Shown: in pieces, positions 50,342 to 59,464 of the stretch
Layout of the letters: every line of letters starts with the position of its first letter
Position numbering within the stretch: the stretch's first letter is position 1
Notes under the pieces: model-generated
Database searches by the model: none
Seen by the model: only the letters and a program-made list of their open reading frames with translations
Told to the model about the DNA's origin: nothing
Translations under genes and position numbers: made by a program
Source of the DNA: Caldilineaceae bacterium bin5
Lineage (GTDB): Bacteria; Chloroflexota; Anaerolineae; Caldilineales; Caldilineaceae
Length of the DNA: 64,000 bases
Direction: 5' to 3'
NCBI GenBank assembly: GCA_002238445.1
Contig: MPML01000009.1
Span: 1-64,000 of the forward strand

Positions 50342-51634
50342 TCAGGCGCCCCAGGTTTCCAGTTTCTTCACCACACTGCTCAGAAACCTGTCGGCGCCGA
50401 GGCCGTCCAGAATCCGATGATCAAAGGCCAGACTCAGGTAGCACATCGGGCGGATGGAGATGGTGTCGTCGGCGCTGGGCAGTAGAGGGTCGGCGGGAGG
50501 GGCGTCTGCGCTGCCGGCACTGTTCACGACCGCACGTTTGCTGATCCTGCCTATTCCCAGAATGGCGGCCTGGGGCTGGTTGATGATGGGTGTGCCAAGC
50601 AGGCTGCCGCTGGTTCCGTGGTTGGTCACGGTAAAGGTGCCGTCGCGCACTGCATCGGGCGACAGTTCGCCGCGGCGGGCCTGTTCAGCCAAGTCGTTGA
50701 CGGTACGGGCGAGCCCCTGCAGATTGCGCTCGTCGGCATCACGGATGACGGGGACAACCAGACCATCGGTCACGGCCACGGCGATGCCCACATGGATGCG
50801 CTGGCTCAGGGCCAGCCCCGCGTCGGTCCAACGGCTGTTGACCGTGGGGTGGTCTCTCAGCGCGGCGGCGACTGCGGCCACAAAGTAGGGGGTGAAGGTC
50901 AGGCTGATTCCTTTTTGCGCTAAGTCCTCTTTGTGGGCCGCCCGATGGCGCACGACGGCTGTCATATCGGCCTCGAAGATGGTCACCACGTGGGGGCTTG
51001 TGCGCACGCTGCGGCTCATGTGTTCGGCGATAGCCCGCCGCATGTTGGAGAGCGGTTGCAAGATTTCATCTTCGCCGGGGGCAGCGCCGGCGACAGGAAG
51101 CCCTGCGGGCGATTGACTACTGCGCACGTCGATAAAGGCAAGCAGGTCCTTTTTGGTGACGCGCCCCTGGCGCCCGCTGCCCGGCACCTCGTCCAGGTCG
51201 ATGTTGTGTTCGGCGCTGATACGGGCGACGATAGGGCTGACGAAGGCACGGCCCTCGGGTTTGGCGGCGGAAGCAGCTTTTGCCAGGGCGGGAGGAGTGG
51301 AAGAGGAGGGTTGCGGAGAAAGGGCATCGCTACGCGCCCCGCTCTCTTTAACCTCCTCTGCTGCCTCCGGCGGATCCTGAAGGTCGTTCTCTTCGTCCTG
51401 TTCGCCGATGTAGGCGATGACGGTGCCGACCTGAACCGTTGTTCCTTCGGCGGCCAGGATCTTAAGAAGAATGCCGGCGGCGGGCGCGGGCACTTCGGTG
51501 TCGATTTTGTCGGTTGTGATGTCGAGCAACGGCTCTTGCCGCTGCACTGGATCCCCAGGCTGTTTAAGCCAGCGGGCGACGGTCCCTTCGACCACGGTCT
51601 CGCCCAGTTGGGGCATCTTCACTGGAGTTGGCAT
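50342..51634 (-). CDS. 2-oxoacid dehydrogenase E2 (lipoyl acyltransferase)
   Basis: A 430-aa E2 chain. The lipoyl domain (1-78) has Lys43 in TTDKIDTEV. An Ala/Ser/Pro-rich linker follows, then a peripheral-subunit-binding domain at about 128-165 (FVSPIVARISAEHNIDLDEVPGSGRQGRVTKKDLLAFI), then the acyltransferase core with FDHRILDGLGADRF (His/Asp of DHRxxDG). It could be pyruvate-, 2-oxoglutarate- or branched-chain-type; a single lipoyl domain and the core sequence fit a branched-chain or generic actinobacterial/Chloroflexota type. No E1 genes are adjacent. Confidence 0.93.
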   Translation of the reverse strand: MPTPVKMPQLGETVVEGTVARWLKQPGDPVQRQEPLLDITTDKIDTEVPAPAAGILLKILAAEGTTVQVGTVIAYIGEQDEENDLQDPPEAAEEVKESGARSDALSPQPSSSTPPALAKAASAAKPEGRAFVSPIVARISAEHNIDLDEVPGSGRQGRVTKKDLLAFIDVRSSQSPAGLPVAGAAPGEDEILQPLSNMRRAIAEHMSRSVRTSPHVVTIFEADMTAVVRHRAAHKEDLAQKGISLTFTPYFVAAVAAALRDHPTVNSRWTDAGLALSQRIHVGIAVAVTDGLVVPVIRDADERNLQGLARTVNDLAEQARRGELSPDAVRDGTFTVTNHGTSGSLLGTPIINQPQAAILGIGRISKRAVVNSAGSADAPPADPLLPSADDTISIRPMCYLSLAFDHRILDGLGADRFLSSVVKKLETWGA

Positions 51635-51709
51635 AGCTAACGCTCCAACTACAGTGTCCAGCGGCCGGTAAGTGGTTGCCAGTACCGGACACTGGACACG
51701 GATCGCCGC

Positions 51710-52093
51710 TTAGACCATAGGTGTTTTGCGCTGGACAAGTTGCACGGTTACCTGCCAAGGATCGCGCAGGAAACAGAGCTTATCTCCGGTTGGGGTGTTG
51801 TTGATCTCGCCGTCTGGCGTAGCGCCGGCCTGAATCAGGCGGTCGCGTTCGCTCTCCATGTCGTCTACGCTGAAGGCAAAATGCAGGTTGAAGGGGTTGA
51901 TCTGGGCAAAGTCCAGATGCTCCATTTCTTCATTGCTGTACAGTTCCACCATGCTGCCGTTGTCGTCGTAGACGAAGTTCATGTATGGAGGAACATCGCC
52001 GGCGGAGACTATACTCAGTCCCAGATGTTCTTTCCACCACTGTGCCTGCTCGCGGACGTTCGGTACGTTGATCGCAACGTGTTCAAGATTCAT
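51710..52093 (-). CDS. VOC-family (glyoxalase/dioxygenase-like) protein
   Basis: A 127-aa vicinal-oxygen-chelate fold protein with LEHVAINVPNVREQAQWWKEHLG, NLHFAFSVDDMESERDRL and DPWQVTVQLVQ. The possible metal ligands are His5, Glu in SMVELYS, His in NLHFAF and Gln/Glu near the C-terminus. Function is unknown; VOC proteins include lyases, dioxygenases and resistance proteins. Confidence 0.85.
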   Translation of the reverse strand: MNLEHVAINVPNVREQAQWWKEHLGLSIVSAGDVPPYMNFVYDDNGSMVELYSNEEMEHLDFAQINPFNLHFAFSVDDMESERDRLIQAGATPDGEINNTPTGDKLCFLRDPWQVTVQLVQRKTPMV

Positions 52094-52320
52094 TGTTGTG
52101 CTCCGTTGGAAGATGGTTAAACGATAGCTCTATGAAGAAACTCATTATAGACCGACTGTTCAAGACTTCAATTCCGAAGGCGGGCCTGGTATTACGTTTT
52201 TGCTCACAGCAACGAGAAGCCTTCGGCACAGGGTAGGGCGCTTACCGAAGCTCGGATGGCGGTCACAGTGAATCTAAAGCGCTGCCGCGGCGTGCGCCGA
52301 GGGGACAAACGGGCGCTAGT

Positions 52321-53871
52321 TCATGCGCCTGCGATTCGGTCAAATCGAGTCGGTTCCCGTTCCATTTCGGCCTGGACAAATCGCTGTAGCAGGATGGATT
52401 TGATTTCGGAGTAGGCCGGATCGTCCCAGCGATTGCGGCGCTCATCAGGGTCCATTTGCAGGTCGAACAGTTCGCCGTAGGCGTGTCCCCGATAGATAGT
52501 TAGTTTGTAGCGATCGTCGACCAGTGTGCGCAGGTGCAGCGCGGTGGGCTGGTGGCGGTTCTCGACCAGGACGTGGTCACGCGCTGCGTCGGCCGCGCCG
52601 GTCCACACGGGAAGCTGGTCGGCGCCCTGCATCTGGCCGGGAGTGTCGATGCCTGCCGCGTGCAGGAAAGAGGGCGCCAGGTCTACAAGCGATTGGAGCG
52701 AGTTGTTCACCGCACCGGCGGGAACCTGATCGGGCCACCGGACCAGGAACGGCAGGCGGATCAGATCTTCGTAATGAAAAGCGCCTTTTGCGATCAGCCC
52801 GTGCTGGCCGAGAAAGTGGCCATGATCAGTGCTGAAAACGATGAGCGTATTGTCGGCGATGCCCAGTTGATCCAACTTGTCGAGGATTCGCCCGATCTCC
52901 CTGTCCATGAGACTGACCATGCCGTAGTAGACGGCCATGTCCTTACGCAGCGCGGCCTGGTCGTGCAGGTGGCTGTTGAAGCCGTGATTGCCGTAGGCGG
53001 TTTCCTGCCAGGCGGAGAAGTCCGGTTGGCGCTGTTGCGTCTTGGCAAAGTGAGGCGGCATCGCATCCATTTCGCCCGGCTCCAGCCTACCCGGTTGCAT
53101 CTCTTCGGGATCGTACATCGACGCCCACGGTTCGGACACGAGGTAGGGGGGATGGGGATCGTGGAAGCTGCTCCAAAGGAAGAAGGGCTTGCCGGCGGCG
53201 GCGCTGCGCTCTATGGCCGCGATCGAACGCTCAGCGGTCCAGACGGAGTAGTGGTACTCTTCCGGCAGGTCCCAGGCATGTTCCCGTTTGGCCGCACTGG
53301 GGTCGGGCGGCCAGGACTGGAAGAAATCCTGCCAGTTGGGCAGCCCGTTTTCCTCCATCCAGATGCCGTAGTGTTGGCCGGCGTGGGCTTCGTCGGCGTG
53401 GTTGCGCGCCACCTCTACATGTTGGAAGCCGTACCACGGACCTTGGAACTCTCGCCAGAAGTCGAGGTCGCGCAGGGTAGGCTGGCATTCGAGAGAGGTC
53501 TGTTCCGGGCGCGAGGCCAGCGGCTGAAAATGGGCCTTGCCGATCAGGGTCGTGTCGTAGCCGTGCTGGTGCAGCAGATCGCCGACGGTGGGCACATCTT
53601 CGCCCAGCTTGACGCCGATTGTCCAGCAGCCGTGCCAGGCTGGGTACTGGCCGGTGATGATGGTGGAACGCGAGGGCGAGCAGACGGGATTGTTGCAGTA
53701 GGCGCGGTCGAAGCGCACGCCTTCGCGGGCAAGCCGGTCCAGCGCGGGTGTCTGGAGTCGGGGATTGGTTACACCGAGGGTTGAGAAATGCTGCTGATCG
53801 CTCGTGATGAGCAGGATGTTTGGTTGCTTTACCGCTTCGCTATTTGCGTGCGATTGGGGTGGAGTGGACAC
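52321..53871 (-). CDS. Sulfatase (formylglycine-dependent, CxPSR)
   Basis: A 516-aa arylsulfatase-family enzyme removing sulfate esters. NILLITSDQQ begins the metal-binding fold (one Asp where DD is common). CSPSR at Cys64 is the formylglycine site, followed by GQYPAWHG. IGKAHFQ, FSTDHGHFLGQHGLIAKG and a C-terminal MDPDERRNRWDDP complete the family pattern. No signal peptide is seen, so it may act in the cytoplasm on imported sulfated sugars. The maturase is not in the window. With rhaA/rhaB this fits use of sulfated, rhamnose-containing polysaccharides (inference). Confidence 0.92.
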   Translation of the reverse strand: MSTPPQSHANSEAVKQPNILLITSDQQHFSTLGVTNPRLQTPALDRLAREGVRFDRAYCNNPVCSPSRSTIITGQYPAWHGCWTIGVKLGEDVPTVGDLLHQHGYDTTLIGKAHFQPLASRPEQTSLECQPTLRDLDFWREFQGPWYGFQHVEVARNHADEAHAGQHYGIWMEENGLPNWQDFFQSWPPDPSAAKREHAWDLPEEYHYSVWTAERSIAAIERSAAAGKPFFLWSSFHDPHPPYLVSEPWASMYDPEEMQPGRLEPGEMDAMPPHFAKTQQRQPDFSAWQETAYGNHGFNSHLHDQAALRKDMAVYYGMVSLMDREIGRILDKLDQLGIADNTLIVFSTDHGHFLGQHGLIAKGAFHYEDLIRLPFLVRWPDQVPAGAVNNSLQSLVDLAPSFLHAAGIDTPGQMQGADQLPVWTGAADAARDHVLVENRHQPTALHLRTLVDDRYKLTIYRGHAYGELFDLQMDPDERRNRWDDPAYSEIKSILLQRFVQAEMEREPTRFDRIAGA

Positions 53872-54164
53872 GTGCGGTCGCCTTGGAATTGAACTTCCTT
53901 ATTTGGTGGCAATCGTATCATATGCTGCAAGGGCGCGCTAGTCAGTGGGGCGCTGGTGTGCATCCTAGAGTGAAATTCAGGACATGATAAAATCTGGTTT
54001 GCGGCAGCAGAATTGGTGAATGTGGAGAGCGTATTACGCTAGATCGAATTGCATTCCAGGGTCGGACGTCTGTGCTATACTGCTACCTGGTAACCCCGGT
54101 GGCTGGTAACCAATGCAGCTGAAAACATGCGGCTGCCGGCCACTGCGGAGTTCTTCATAATACG
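53872..54164. other. Intergenic gap upstream of element copy E
   Basis: No gene is visible. An extended -10 (TGCTATACT, 54073-54081) and two copies of GGTAACC (about 54089 and 54106) are present. If the -10 belongs to dinB, element copy E now separates promoter and gene. Confidence 0.35.
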
Positions 54165-54467
54165 ACAGCTACCAAGCCTAATTCAGTGTTGGAACTCAGA
54201 CCATAATCCCGGACACCATGTGGCCTTCTGTCGTCGGGTGGCTGGTCGACAGCCGTCGCCTTGCTCGAGCCGCACTGCTGCGATGAAGGCGCACCGTTCG
54301 TGAGAAGTGGTTTTGGAGGGGGGCGTTGCGGGGGGGCACCCCCCGCACAAGGGAGGGCCGAAGGCCCGACCGCCCCAAAAGACTGTGGATCATGACCGGA
54401 GACGCATTTGGACTCGAAGGGGCGGCTAATATGTGTAGGCGCGGAATGGTGATGGCTGCGTAGTTAC
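54165..54467 (+). repeat. MITE-like element copy E (covarying core)
   Basis: The left end ACAGCTACCAAGCC (54165-54178) and right end GGCTGCGTAGTTAC (54454-54467) are recognisable. In the core the first hairpin reads GCGGGGGG-GCA-CCCCCCGC, where the others have GCGGGGGC-GCA-GCCCCTGC: the C-G pair at the loop has become G-C, and a G-T pair has become G-C. The stem is thus maintained by compensatory change. The outer stem is lengthened by one G-C pair. Flanking duplication is weak. Confidence 0.85.
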
Positions 54468-54510
54468 TTTACCCGAAGCAATCGACAAAGCAGCGAAGAG
54501 CGAGGAGAAG

Positions 54511-54996
54511 ATGACACAGACAGTTTTGCAGAGTGTGCAGACCCACTGGCAGGATCTGCGGGGGCGTACCTATGATTTGATGGATGTTCTGGCCGATGCC
54601 GACCTTGACGCCCGGCTGCCATTTGCCGAATCCCAGAATATCCTCTATCAGTTCTACTGTATGTTGGGCACACAGGAGAGTTGGCCGCCGGTCCTGCTGG
54701 AAGGGCGGATGACGGGCTGGGATTGCAGCCTGCAACCGGCCCCTGCCGGCGAGGTGCTGCCGGTTGAACGGGTGCGTCAGGGGATGGAGGCGGCGGACGC
54801 GGACCTGCGGGCCGCGTTCGAGCAGGTGGACTGGTTGCATGTCTTTGAAGACGGCACGACGCCGTTGGCCGGTTACTATCGACTGGTTGAGCATGAAGCC
54901 CACCACCACGGCCAGTTGATCAACCTGATTTACGCCAACAACCTCCCTATTCCCGACAGTTGGGCAGATTCCTGGGCGCTTACGCGCGACGAATAG
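54511..54996 (+). CDS. DinB-like (four-helix) metalloprotein
   Basis: A 161-aa DinB-superfamily protein, a four-helix bundle with a three-His metal site: the candidates are in YRLVEHEAHHHGQLINLIY (HxxxHHH region), with a first helix VLQSVQTHWQDLRGRTYDLMDVL. Members act as thiol S-transferases (YfiT/BacillithiolT-like) or have unknown roles. GAGGAG precedes the ATG. The gene is bracketed by element copies E and F and has its own terminator. Confidence 0.82.
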   Translation: MTQTVLQSVQTHWQDLRGRTYDLMDVLADADLDARLPFAESQNILYQFYCMLGTQESWPPVLLEGRMTGWDCSLQPAPAGEVLPVERVRQGMEAADADLRAAFEQVDWLHVFEDGTTPLAGYYRLVEHEAHHHGQLINLIYANNLPIPDSWADSWALTRDE

Positions 54997-55047
54997 GGCT
55001 GTTCGGAGCACTACTGCTGCGCGCGTTGCGGAGATGAGGTACAAAAG

Positions 55048-55092
55048 AAGAGCGGCAGTCTCACATGGAAACTGCCGCTCTTTATCTTTTTT
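55048..55092 (+). terminator. Rho-independent terminator of dinB
   Basis: A 12-bp perfect stem (AAGAGCGGCAGT, 55048-55059, with ACTGCCGCTCTT, 55071-55082) and 11-base loop are followed by TATCTTTTTT. Element copy F is inserted at the end of this T-tract and its target duplication repeats it. Confidence 0.9.
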
Positions 55093-55094
55093 GT

Positions 55095-55386
55095 GTAACT
55101 ACTAAGCCATATACAGTACCTGGCTTGACCAGCCCATTATCTCTGCCGCCATTCAGGCTATCTGATTGCGTATTCGGTTGGCGGCAGCCACGTTGCTGGA
55201 GCGGTACTGCTGGAATGCGCACACACGGTCGGTGAGCGATGGTTTTGTAGGGGGGCGTTGCGGGGGCGCAGCCCCTGCACAAGGGAGGGCCGAAGGCCCG
55301 ACCGCCCAAATGCAAAGAGAGAGTATAGAGAAGACAGCTCCGCTCGCCTCATTCAGGATCGCAAATTAATTCTGGCTGAGTAGTTT
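55095..55386 (+). repeat. MITE-like element copy F (inserted at a terminator)
   Basis: The left end GTAACTACTAAGCC (55095-55108) and right end GGCTGAGTAGTTT (55374-55386) flank about 292 bp with an intact two-hairpin core (about 55250-55308). The string TCTTTTTTGT occurs just outside both ends (55085-55094 and 55386-55395), a 9-10 bp direct repeat duplicating the terminator T-tract. Confidence 0.9.
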
Positions 55387-55456
55387 CTTTTTTGTTAGCA
55401 ACCAGCCGGCCAGCGCAGCGGGCATACGCTCTTTTGCAAAGGGCAATACAGCATCG

Positions 55457-56815
55457 CTACTGCAACTGCAGGAATGCGACCGAAGCCCAGGTGGCGCCTT
55501 CCACATCAGTGCCGACCAGTAGCGCCCATTCGCGATCCTCACTGTAGCCGAGAATATTGTACCTTTCGCCATTTTGGACGTAGCCTACGATCGGCGCCTC
55601 CAGGGTCGGTCCGCCGCGCAACCGCAGGCGGCCCCCCTGGCCGGTGGCGATGGTGGCGCGGCCAAATTCCACTCTCAGTTCTATGTCCCGCAACTCGACC
55701 AGCGAGGACGAAATCCAGACCGGCTCATCTATGTTGGGGAAAAAGATGGCAATCCACATTTCGTCGGAGCTGAAACCGGCGACAGGATAGGCTTCGCCGA
55801 CGGAGACGCCTGCGAGGACCTCGGCGATGGCTTCCGGCTTACTGCGCACGCGCAGATTACGGGTCGTGACGATCGCCAGGTGTCTGGTGACTTCGCCTAA
55901 CTGCAACAGCGGTTCATCGGTCGGCGTTGTCTCCGGCACAGTCTCGACAACCTCTTCCTTTTCCTCGGAAATGGACATTTCGCCGATAGTTACCGTAAAG
56001 ATCTGGTTGATCGGCTCACCGTCTTGCAGCACCGGCATATCCGAGCCGGGGAATTCGAAGACGTCAAACACGCCACCGTCTATATGGAGCATGGCATAAA
56101 GGGTTTCGGTGGCGGCATCGACATCGATCTCCACAGCCAGGTCGGTGGTGACGCCGGCCCTCAGGGGCGACTGTCCGATGATCGGCCCAAATGATCCGGC
56201 ATCGTCAACGTGGATGACTATCCAGCCATCCAACTGGGCCACAGCTTCCGCGATAATGACCTTGCCTTTGATCACATCTTGCGCGTGGACGGTGATGCTC
56301 GGTTGCAGATCATCGAACGACATTGCTGCCTCTTCGGTTTTCTCCTCGTCGGTGGTTTCGGCGGCCATCTCGCCGTCGTCGGCCGGTTCTTCTTCGGCGG
56401 CCGGCTCCACGGCTATTGCTTCGCTTTCAAGCACAAGCAGATCGGCGGCGTCACCACTCAGCATAACATCTTCCGCCCAGATCCAGCCGATTCTCTTTAC
56501 ATCCGGCACCTCCACATTCAGCCAGCTGCCATCCTCGGTCCGGCCGAGCACGGTGATGACATCGCCCTTGAGCAGGCCGGCGATTATCGGCGTTTCTGCA
56601 TTGGCCGCCTGGCGCACTCGCAGGGCGTTGACAGCTACCGTTGCCTCCAAGATCATCGTTTCCGGCACGGCTGGCTCTGAGGCTTCTTCCGCTTCAGGAG
56701 GCGCGACGGGAGTCAGGATCATGGTAATATCTCCCTGGAAGGGATAACAGCTGCTTATCAAAAGGGGCAAGATAGCCAGTGCCCCTAACAACGAGATGCG
56801 AAAGCGATTAGGCAT
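55457..56815 (-). CDS. Lipoprotein with SH3b domains and DUF7282-like domain
   Basis: A 452-aa exported lipoprotein. The signal peptide ends in a lipobox-like LLISSC (Cys at about residue 23). Segments in order are an SH3b domain (about 58-115: NALRVRQAANAETPIIAGLLKGDVITVLG), an acidic linker, a DUF7282-like beta domain (about 165-275: GWIVIHVDDAGSFGPIIGQSPLRAG), then two more SH3b repeats (LRVRSKPEAIAEVLAGVSVGEAYPVAG and LRLRGGPTLEAPIVGYVQNGERYNILG). SH3b domains usually bind cell-wall or envelope material. ATG 56815 is preceded by GGGAGGAACT. Solo gene. Confidence 0.87.
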   Translation of the reverse strand: MPNRFRISLLGALAILPLLISSCYPFQGDITMILTPVAPPEAEEASEPAVPETMILEATVAVNALRVRQAANAETPIIAGLLKGDVITVLGRTEDGSWLNVEVPDVKRIGWIWAEDVMLSGDAADLLVLESEAIAVEPAAEEEPADDGEMAAETTDEEKTEEAAMSFDDLQPSITVHAQDVIKGKVIIAEAVAQLDGWIVIHVDDAGSFGPIIGQSPLRAGVTTDLAVEIDVDAATETLYAMLHIDGGVFDVFEFPGSDMPVLQDGEPINQIFTVTIGEMSISEEKEEVVETVPETTPTDEPLLQLGEVTRHLAIVTTRNLRVRSKPEAIAEVLAGVSVGEAYPVAGFSSDEMWIAIFFPNIDEPVWISSSLVELRDIELRVEFGRATIATGQGGRLRLRGGPTLEAPIVGYVQNGERYNILGYSEDREWALLVGTDVEGATWASVAFLQLQ

Positions 56816-57449
56816 AGTTCCTCCCAAACTGACGTTCGCCCGCCGCCCAACAGATGGGACGCGGACTCGGGGGCGGGTAATGGGAACAGGTGTATTGTCT
56901 ACTTTGACAGATGCGTGCGAGCGTTCATTATTCGAGCCGCGCCATTTTCAGGCAACGGCGGATTTAATTATTATGGCACGGTGAAAGAAACGCTGTCAAA
57001 TGATTTTGGGTTATCTGCTTATGCGGTTACATACCGTTTTAGGGGTGAATGTGCGGCGCGATCTCTACGCTTGGCGGGTTTCGTCTTGCGGATAGAGGTC
57101 CAGAGGGAGGTGCAGCAGGCACCATTTCACGGACGTGCCATCAGTTGCGATACTCACTTTGGAACCAGGACGAGTCGTTTGACAGGCAGTGTGCGGCTGC
57201 ATATACTGGGCGCGTCTACTCTACCAGAGGCTGATCCACTCTGCTCCAACTGGGGCCCACCAGACATTGTTACGCGCTCCCGGCAACCATCACCCAACAT
57301 AGAGAATACGATATTCGCACACGGGGCCGTTTGACCGCTGACATCGCGTTCATATCGAACCCGGGAACAGTTCACGCTCTAGAGGCAGCCTGTTGGCAGG
57401 CTCTGTCGACGGGGTCTTTGACAGTAGTCGCCCCTACCGGGAGGATTCC
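56816..57449. other. Intergenic gap
   Basis: About 630 bp upstream of two divergent genes. Small ORFs exist, but none has a ribosome-binding site or protein-like composition. No repeat element of the 290-bp family is present, and no clear promoter was identified. Confidence 0.5.
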
Positions 57450-58241
57450 ATGACAACAGTTCGCGATCGGATGTGGCTTTGGGGTCACGAGGCCGGCAGC
57501 CATGACACGGAATGGGCTATCGGTCGCCCGTCACGCATAACGCCGGTGGAGGCTGCGTTTTATATGGACGTGCCCAATTTGATTATGGTGCGCTACCATG
57601 ACAAGCCGGAAATGCCCTTCGACCAATATGCGATCCCTTTCCGGAGGCTGAAGCAGGTCTTCTGGTCGGTGGTTGGCGGCGCGGGACGTTCTTCGGATGA
57701 GGAGCGCAGACACGTGCTGGAGTTGGCGGTGCGCAATCCGAACATCATTGGCGTGTTTATGGATGATTTCTTCAGGCGGCCACAGGATGCAGGCGACCTG
57801 GGCGTGCTGGGGGTAAAGGAACTGCAGTCGTTGCGAAATCAGTTCACGGTGGCGGGGCGCAGACTGGAGCTGGGTGTCACGCTCTACACGTTCCAACTGG
57901 ATATGCCCCTGGCGGCCCATCTTGCACTCTGCGATTGGGTTTCACTGTGGACCTGGATAGAGCCGGACCTGAAGGATCTGGAAGAAAACATGGCCAAGTG
58001 CGAGCAACTCGCGCCCCGTAGCCGCAAGCTGCTCGGCCTGTACATGTATGACTATGGTCAACGCTGCCCGATGCCGGTAGAGGCGATGCATATGCAGTCC
58101 CAAACGGCCTTGGATTGGCTGCGCGCCGGGCGGATCGAGGGCATGATTTTTCTGGCGAGTTGTATCTGTGACCTTGAGCTTGAGGCCGTGGAATGGACGC
58201 GGGATTGGATCGCCAAGGTGGGTGACGAGGAACTTGGATGA
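57450..58241 (+). CDS. Hypothetical protein, possible TIM-barrel carbohydrate-active protein
   Basis: A 263-aa protein, read from ATG 57450 behind GGGAGGATTCC. No family is recognised. Alternating predicted strands and helices, NPNIIGVFMDDFFRR, LELGVTLYTFQLD, CDWVSLWTWI, LLGLYMYDYGQ and IEGMIFLASCI, suggest a TIM barrel. The paired Asp at the end of a strand (FMDDFF) would fit a glycosidase- or isomerase-like active site. It opens a plus-strand group with PhyH, a glycosidase-like and an isomerase-like gene, supporting a role in carbohydrate metabolism (inference only). Confidence 0.65.
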   Translation: MTTVRDRMWLWGHEAGSHDTEWAIGRPSRITPVEAAFYMDVPNLIMVRYHDKPEMPFDQYAIPFRRLKQVFWSVVGGAGRSSDEERRHVLELAVRNPNIIGVFMDDFFRRPQDAGDLGVLGVKELQSLRNQFTVAGRRLELGVTLYTFQLDMPLAAHLALCDWVSLWTWIEPDLKDLEENMAKCEQLAPRSRKLLGLYMYDYGQRCPMPVEAMHMQSQTALDWLRAGRIEGMIFLASCICDLELEAVEWTRDWIAKVGDEELG

Positions 58242-58520
58242 CGGTGGATAGTGGTTAGTCGAGGGTGGTTAGTGTACACTTAGACGAAAGTCGACCTGCG
58301 GTGCGGGCTCACGAATAGAGCGGCAAAATGGTCTTGTAGTCAAGGCACACGGAACTACTGTCCAAGCTCGAGAGAATAGTGGGGCTTCGTTCACATCGCA
58401 TCCCCTGATCACCGTAATTATTGTTCCACCAACCCGCCAGACGCGCCGACTATGATGAATGCGCAACCGCTTCGCTATTTGAGGCGGTCACAAATCGAGT
58501 ATCTGTTATGGAGGCAGAAG

Positions 58521-59426
58521 ATGACCACAGCGACTGAATTCAGGGAACAGAATGCACTGCTCGATGATCCGCGGGCGCTGCGCCAGCAGATGGCGACCGA
58601 TGGCTTTCTGTTTTTTCGCGGCCTGGTGCCCGCGGATGAGATCGTGGCGCTGCGGCGCCAGATCCTGCAGATCTGCGACAACTACGGCTGGATAGAACCG
58701 GGGACGGAGTTAATGGACGGCATCGCCGACCCCTCGGCGGACGGGATGGAGCCCTTTTGCGGCGTAGGCGTGCCGCCGGCGGCCTATGGTGACGTGCAGC
58801 GCCTGGAATCGTTCCATCGTCTGGCGCACAATCCGGTTCTGGTCGACATGATGGGGAAGCTGTTTGATGAAACGGTGCTGGTACACGCCCTCAAGATTGC
58901 GCGCGTGATGATCCCGGCGAAGGGCAACCCGCCGACGCCGGCGCACCAGGATTTTATCTTCATCCAGGGCACAAAGACGGTCTATACTTGCTGGATGCCG
59001 CTGGGGGACTGCCCGCGGGAACTGGGCGGGCTGAGCGTATTGCGCGGTTCGCACAAGAAGGGTGTCTTTCCGGTGCGGGCGGCAGAAGGCGCGGGCGGCC
59101 GCCATGTCATCTTCGATGAGGATACTCCGCAAGACTGGTTCGAGACCGACTTCCAGATCGGCGACGTGCTGGTCTTCCACAGCCTGACCGTTCACAAGTC
59201 GATTCCGAACCGGACGGAGAACCAGATCCGGCTGTCGACAGATTTCCGCTATCAACCGCCCTCATTGCCGATTGAAACGAAATCAATCACGCCCCACTGC
59301 AATGTGCTCCCCTGGGAAGAGATTTATGAAGACTGGGAGTCGAAGGATTTGCAGTACTACTGGGAGCAGTATGATCTTGACTTCCAGGAGCATGACGCCT
59401 CGCTGGTGGAGGTCCAGGAAGGGTGA
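58521..59426 (+). CDS. Phytanoyl-CoA dioxygenase (PhyH) family protein 5
   Basis: A 301-aa Fe(II)/2-oxoglutarate oxygenase. HxD is in TPAHQDFIFIQGT, the distal His in HSLTVHKSIPN and the Arg in QIRLSTDFRYQ. It is a paralogue of the protein at 38175: both have ATDGFLFFRGLVP-like starts, GTKTVYTCWMPLG-like cores and EIYEDWESKDLQYYW near the end. ATG 58521 follows GGAGG; an earlier ATG at 58452 lacks a site. It precedes the glycosidase-like gene by 38 bp. Confidence 0.88.
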   Translation: MTTATEFREQNALLDDPRALRQQMATDGFLFFRGLVPADEIVALRRQILQICDNYGWIEPGTELMDGIADPSADGMEPFCGVGVPPAAYGDVQRLESFHRLAHNPVLVDMMGKLFDETVLVHALKIARVMIPAKGNPPTPAHQDFIFIQGTKTVYTCWMPLGDCPRELGGLSVLRGSHKKGVFPVRAAEGAGGRHVIFDEDTPQDWFETDFQIGDVLVFHSLTVHKSIPNRTENQIRLSTDFRYQPPSLPIETKSITPHCNVLPWEEIYEDWESKDLQYYWEQYDLDFQEHDASLVEVQEG

Positions 59427-59464
59427 AGGGCTGATGGCGAGTCGTGAGGAGCGGGAGGAAGAGC

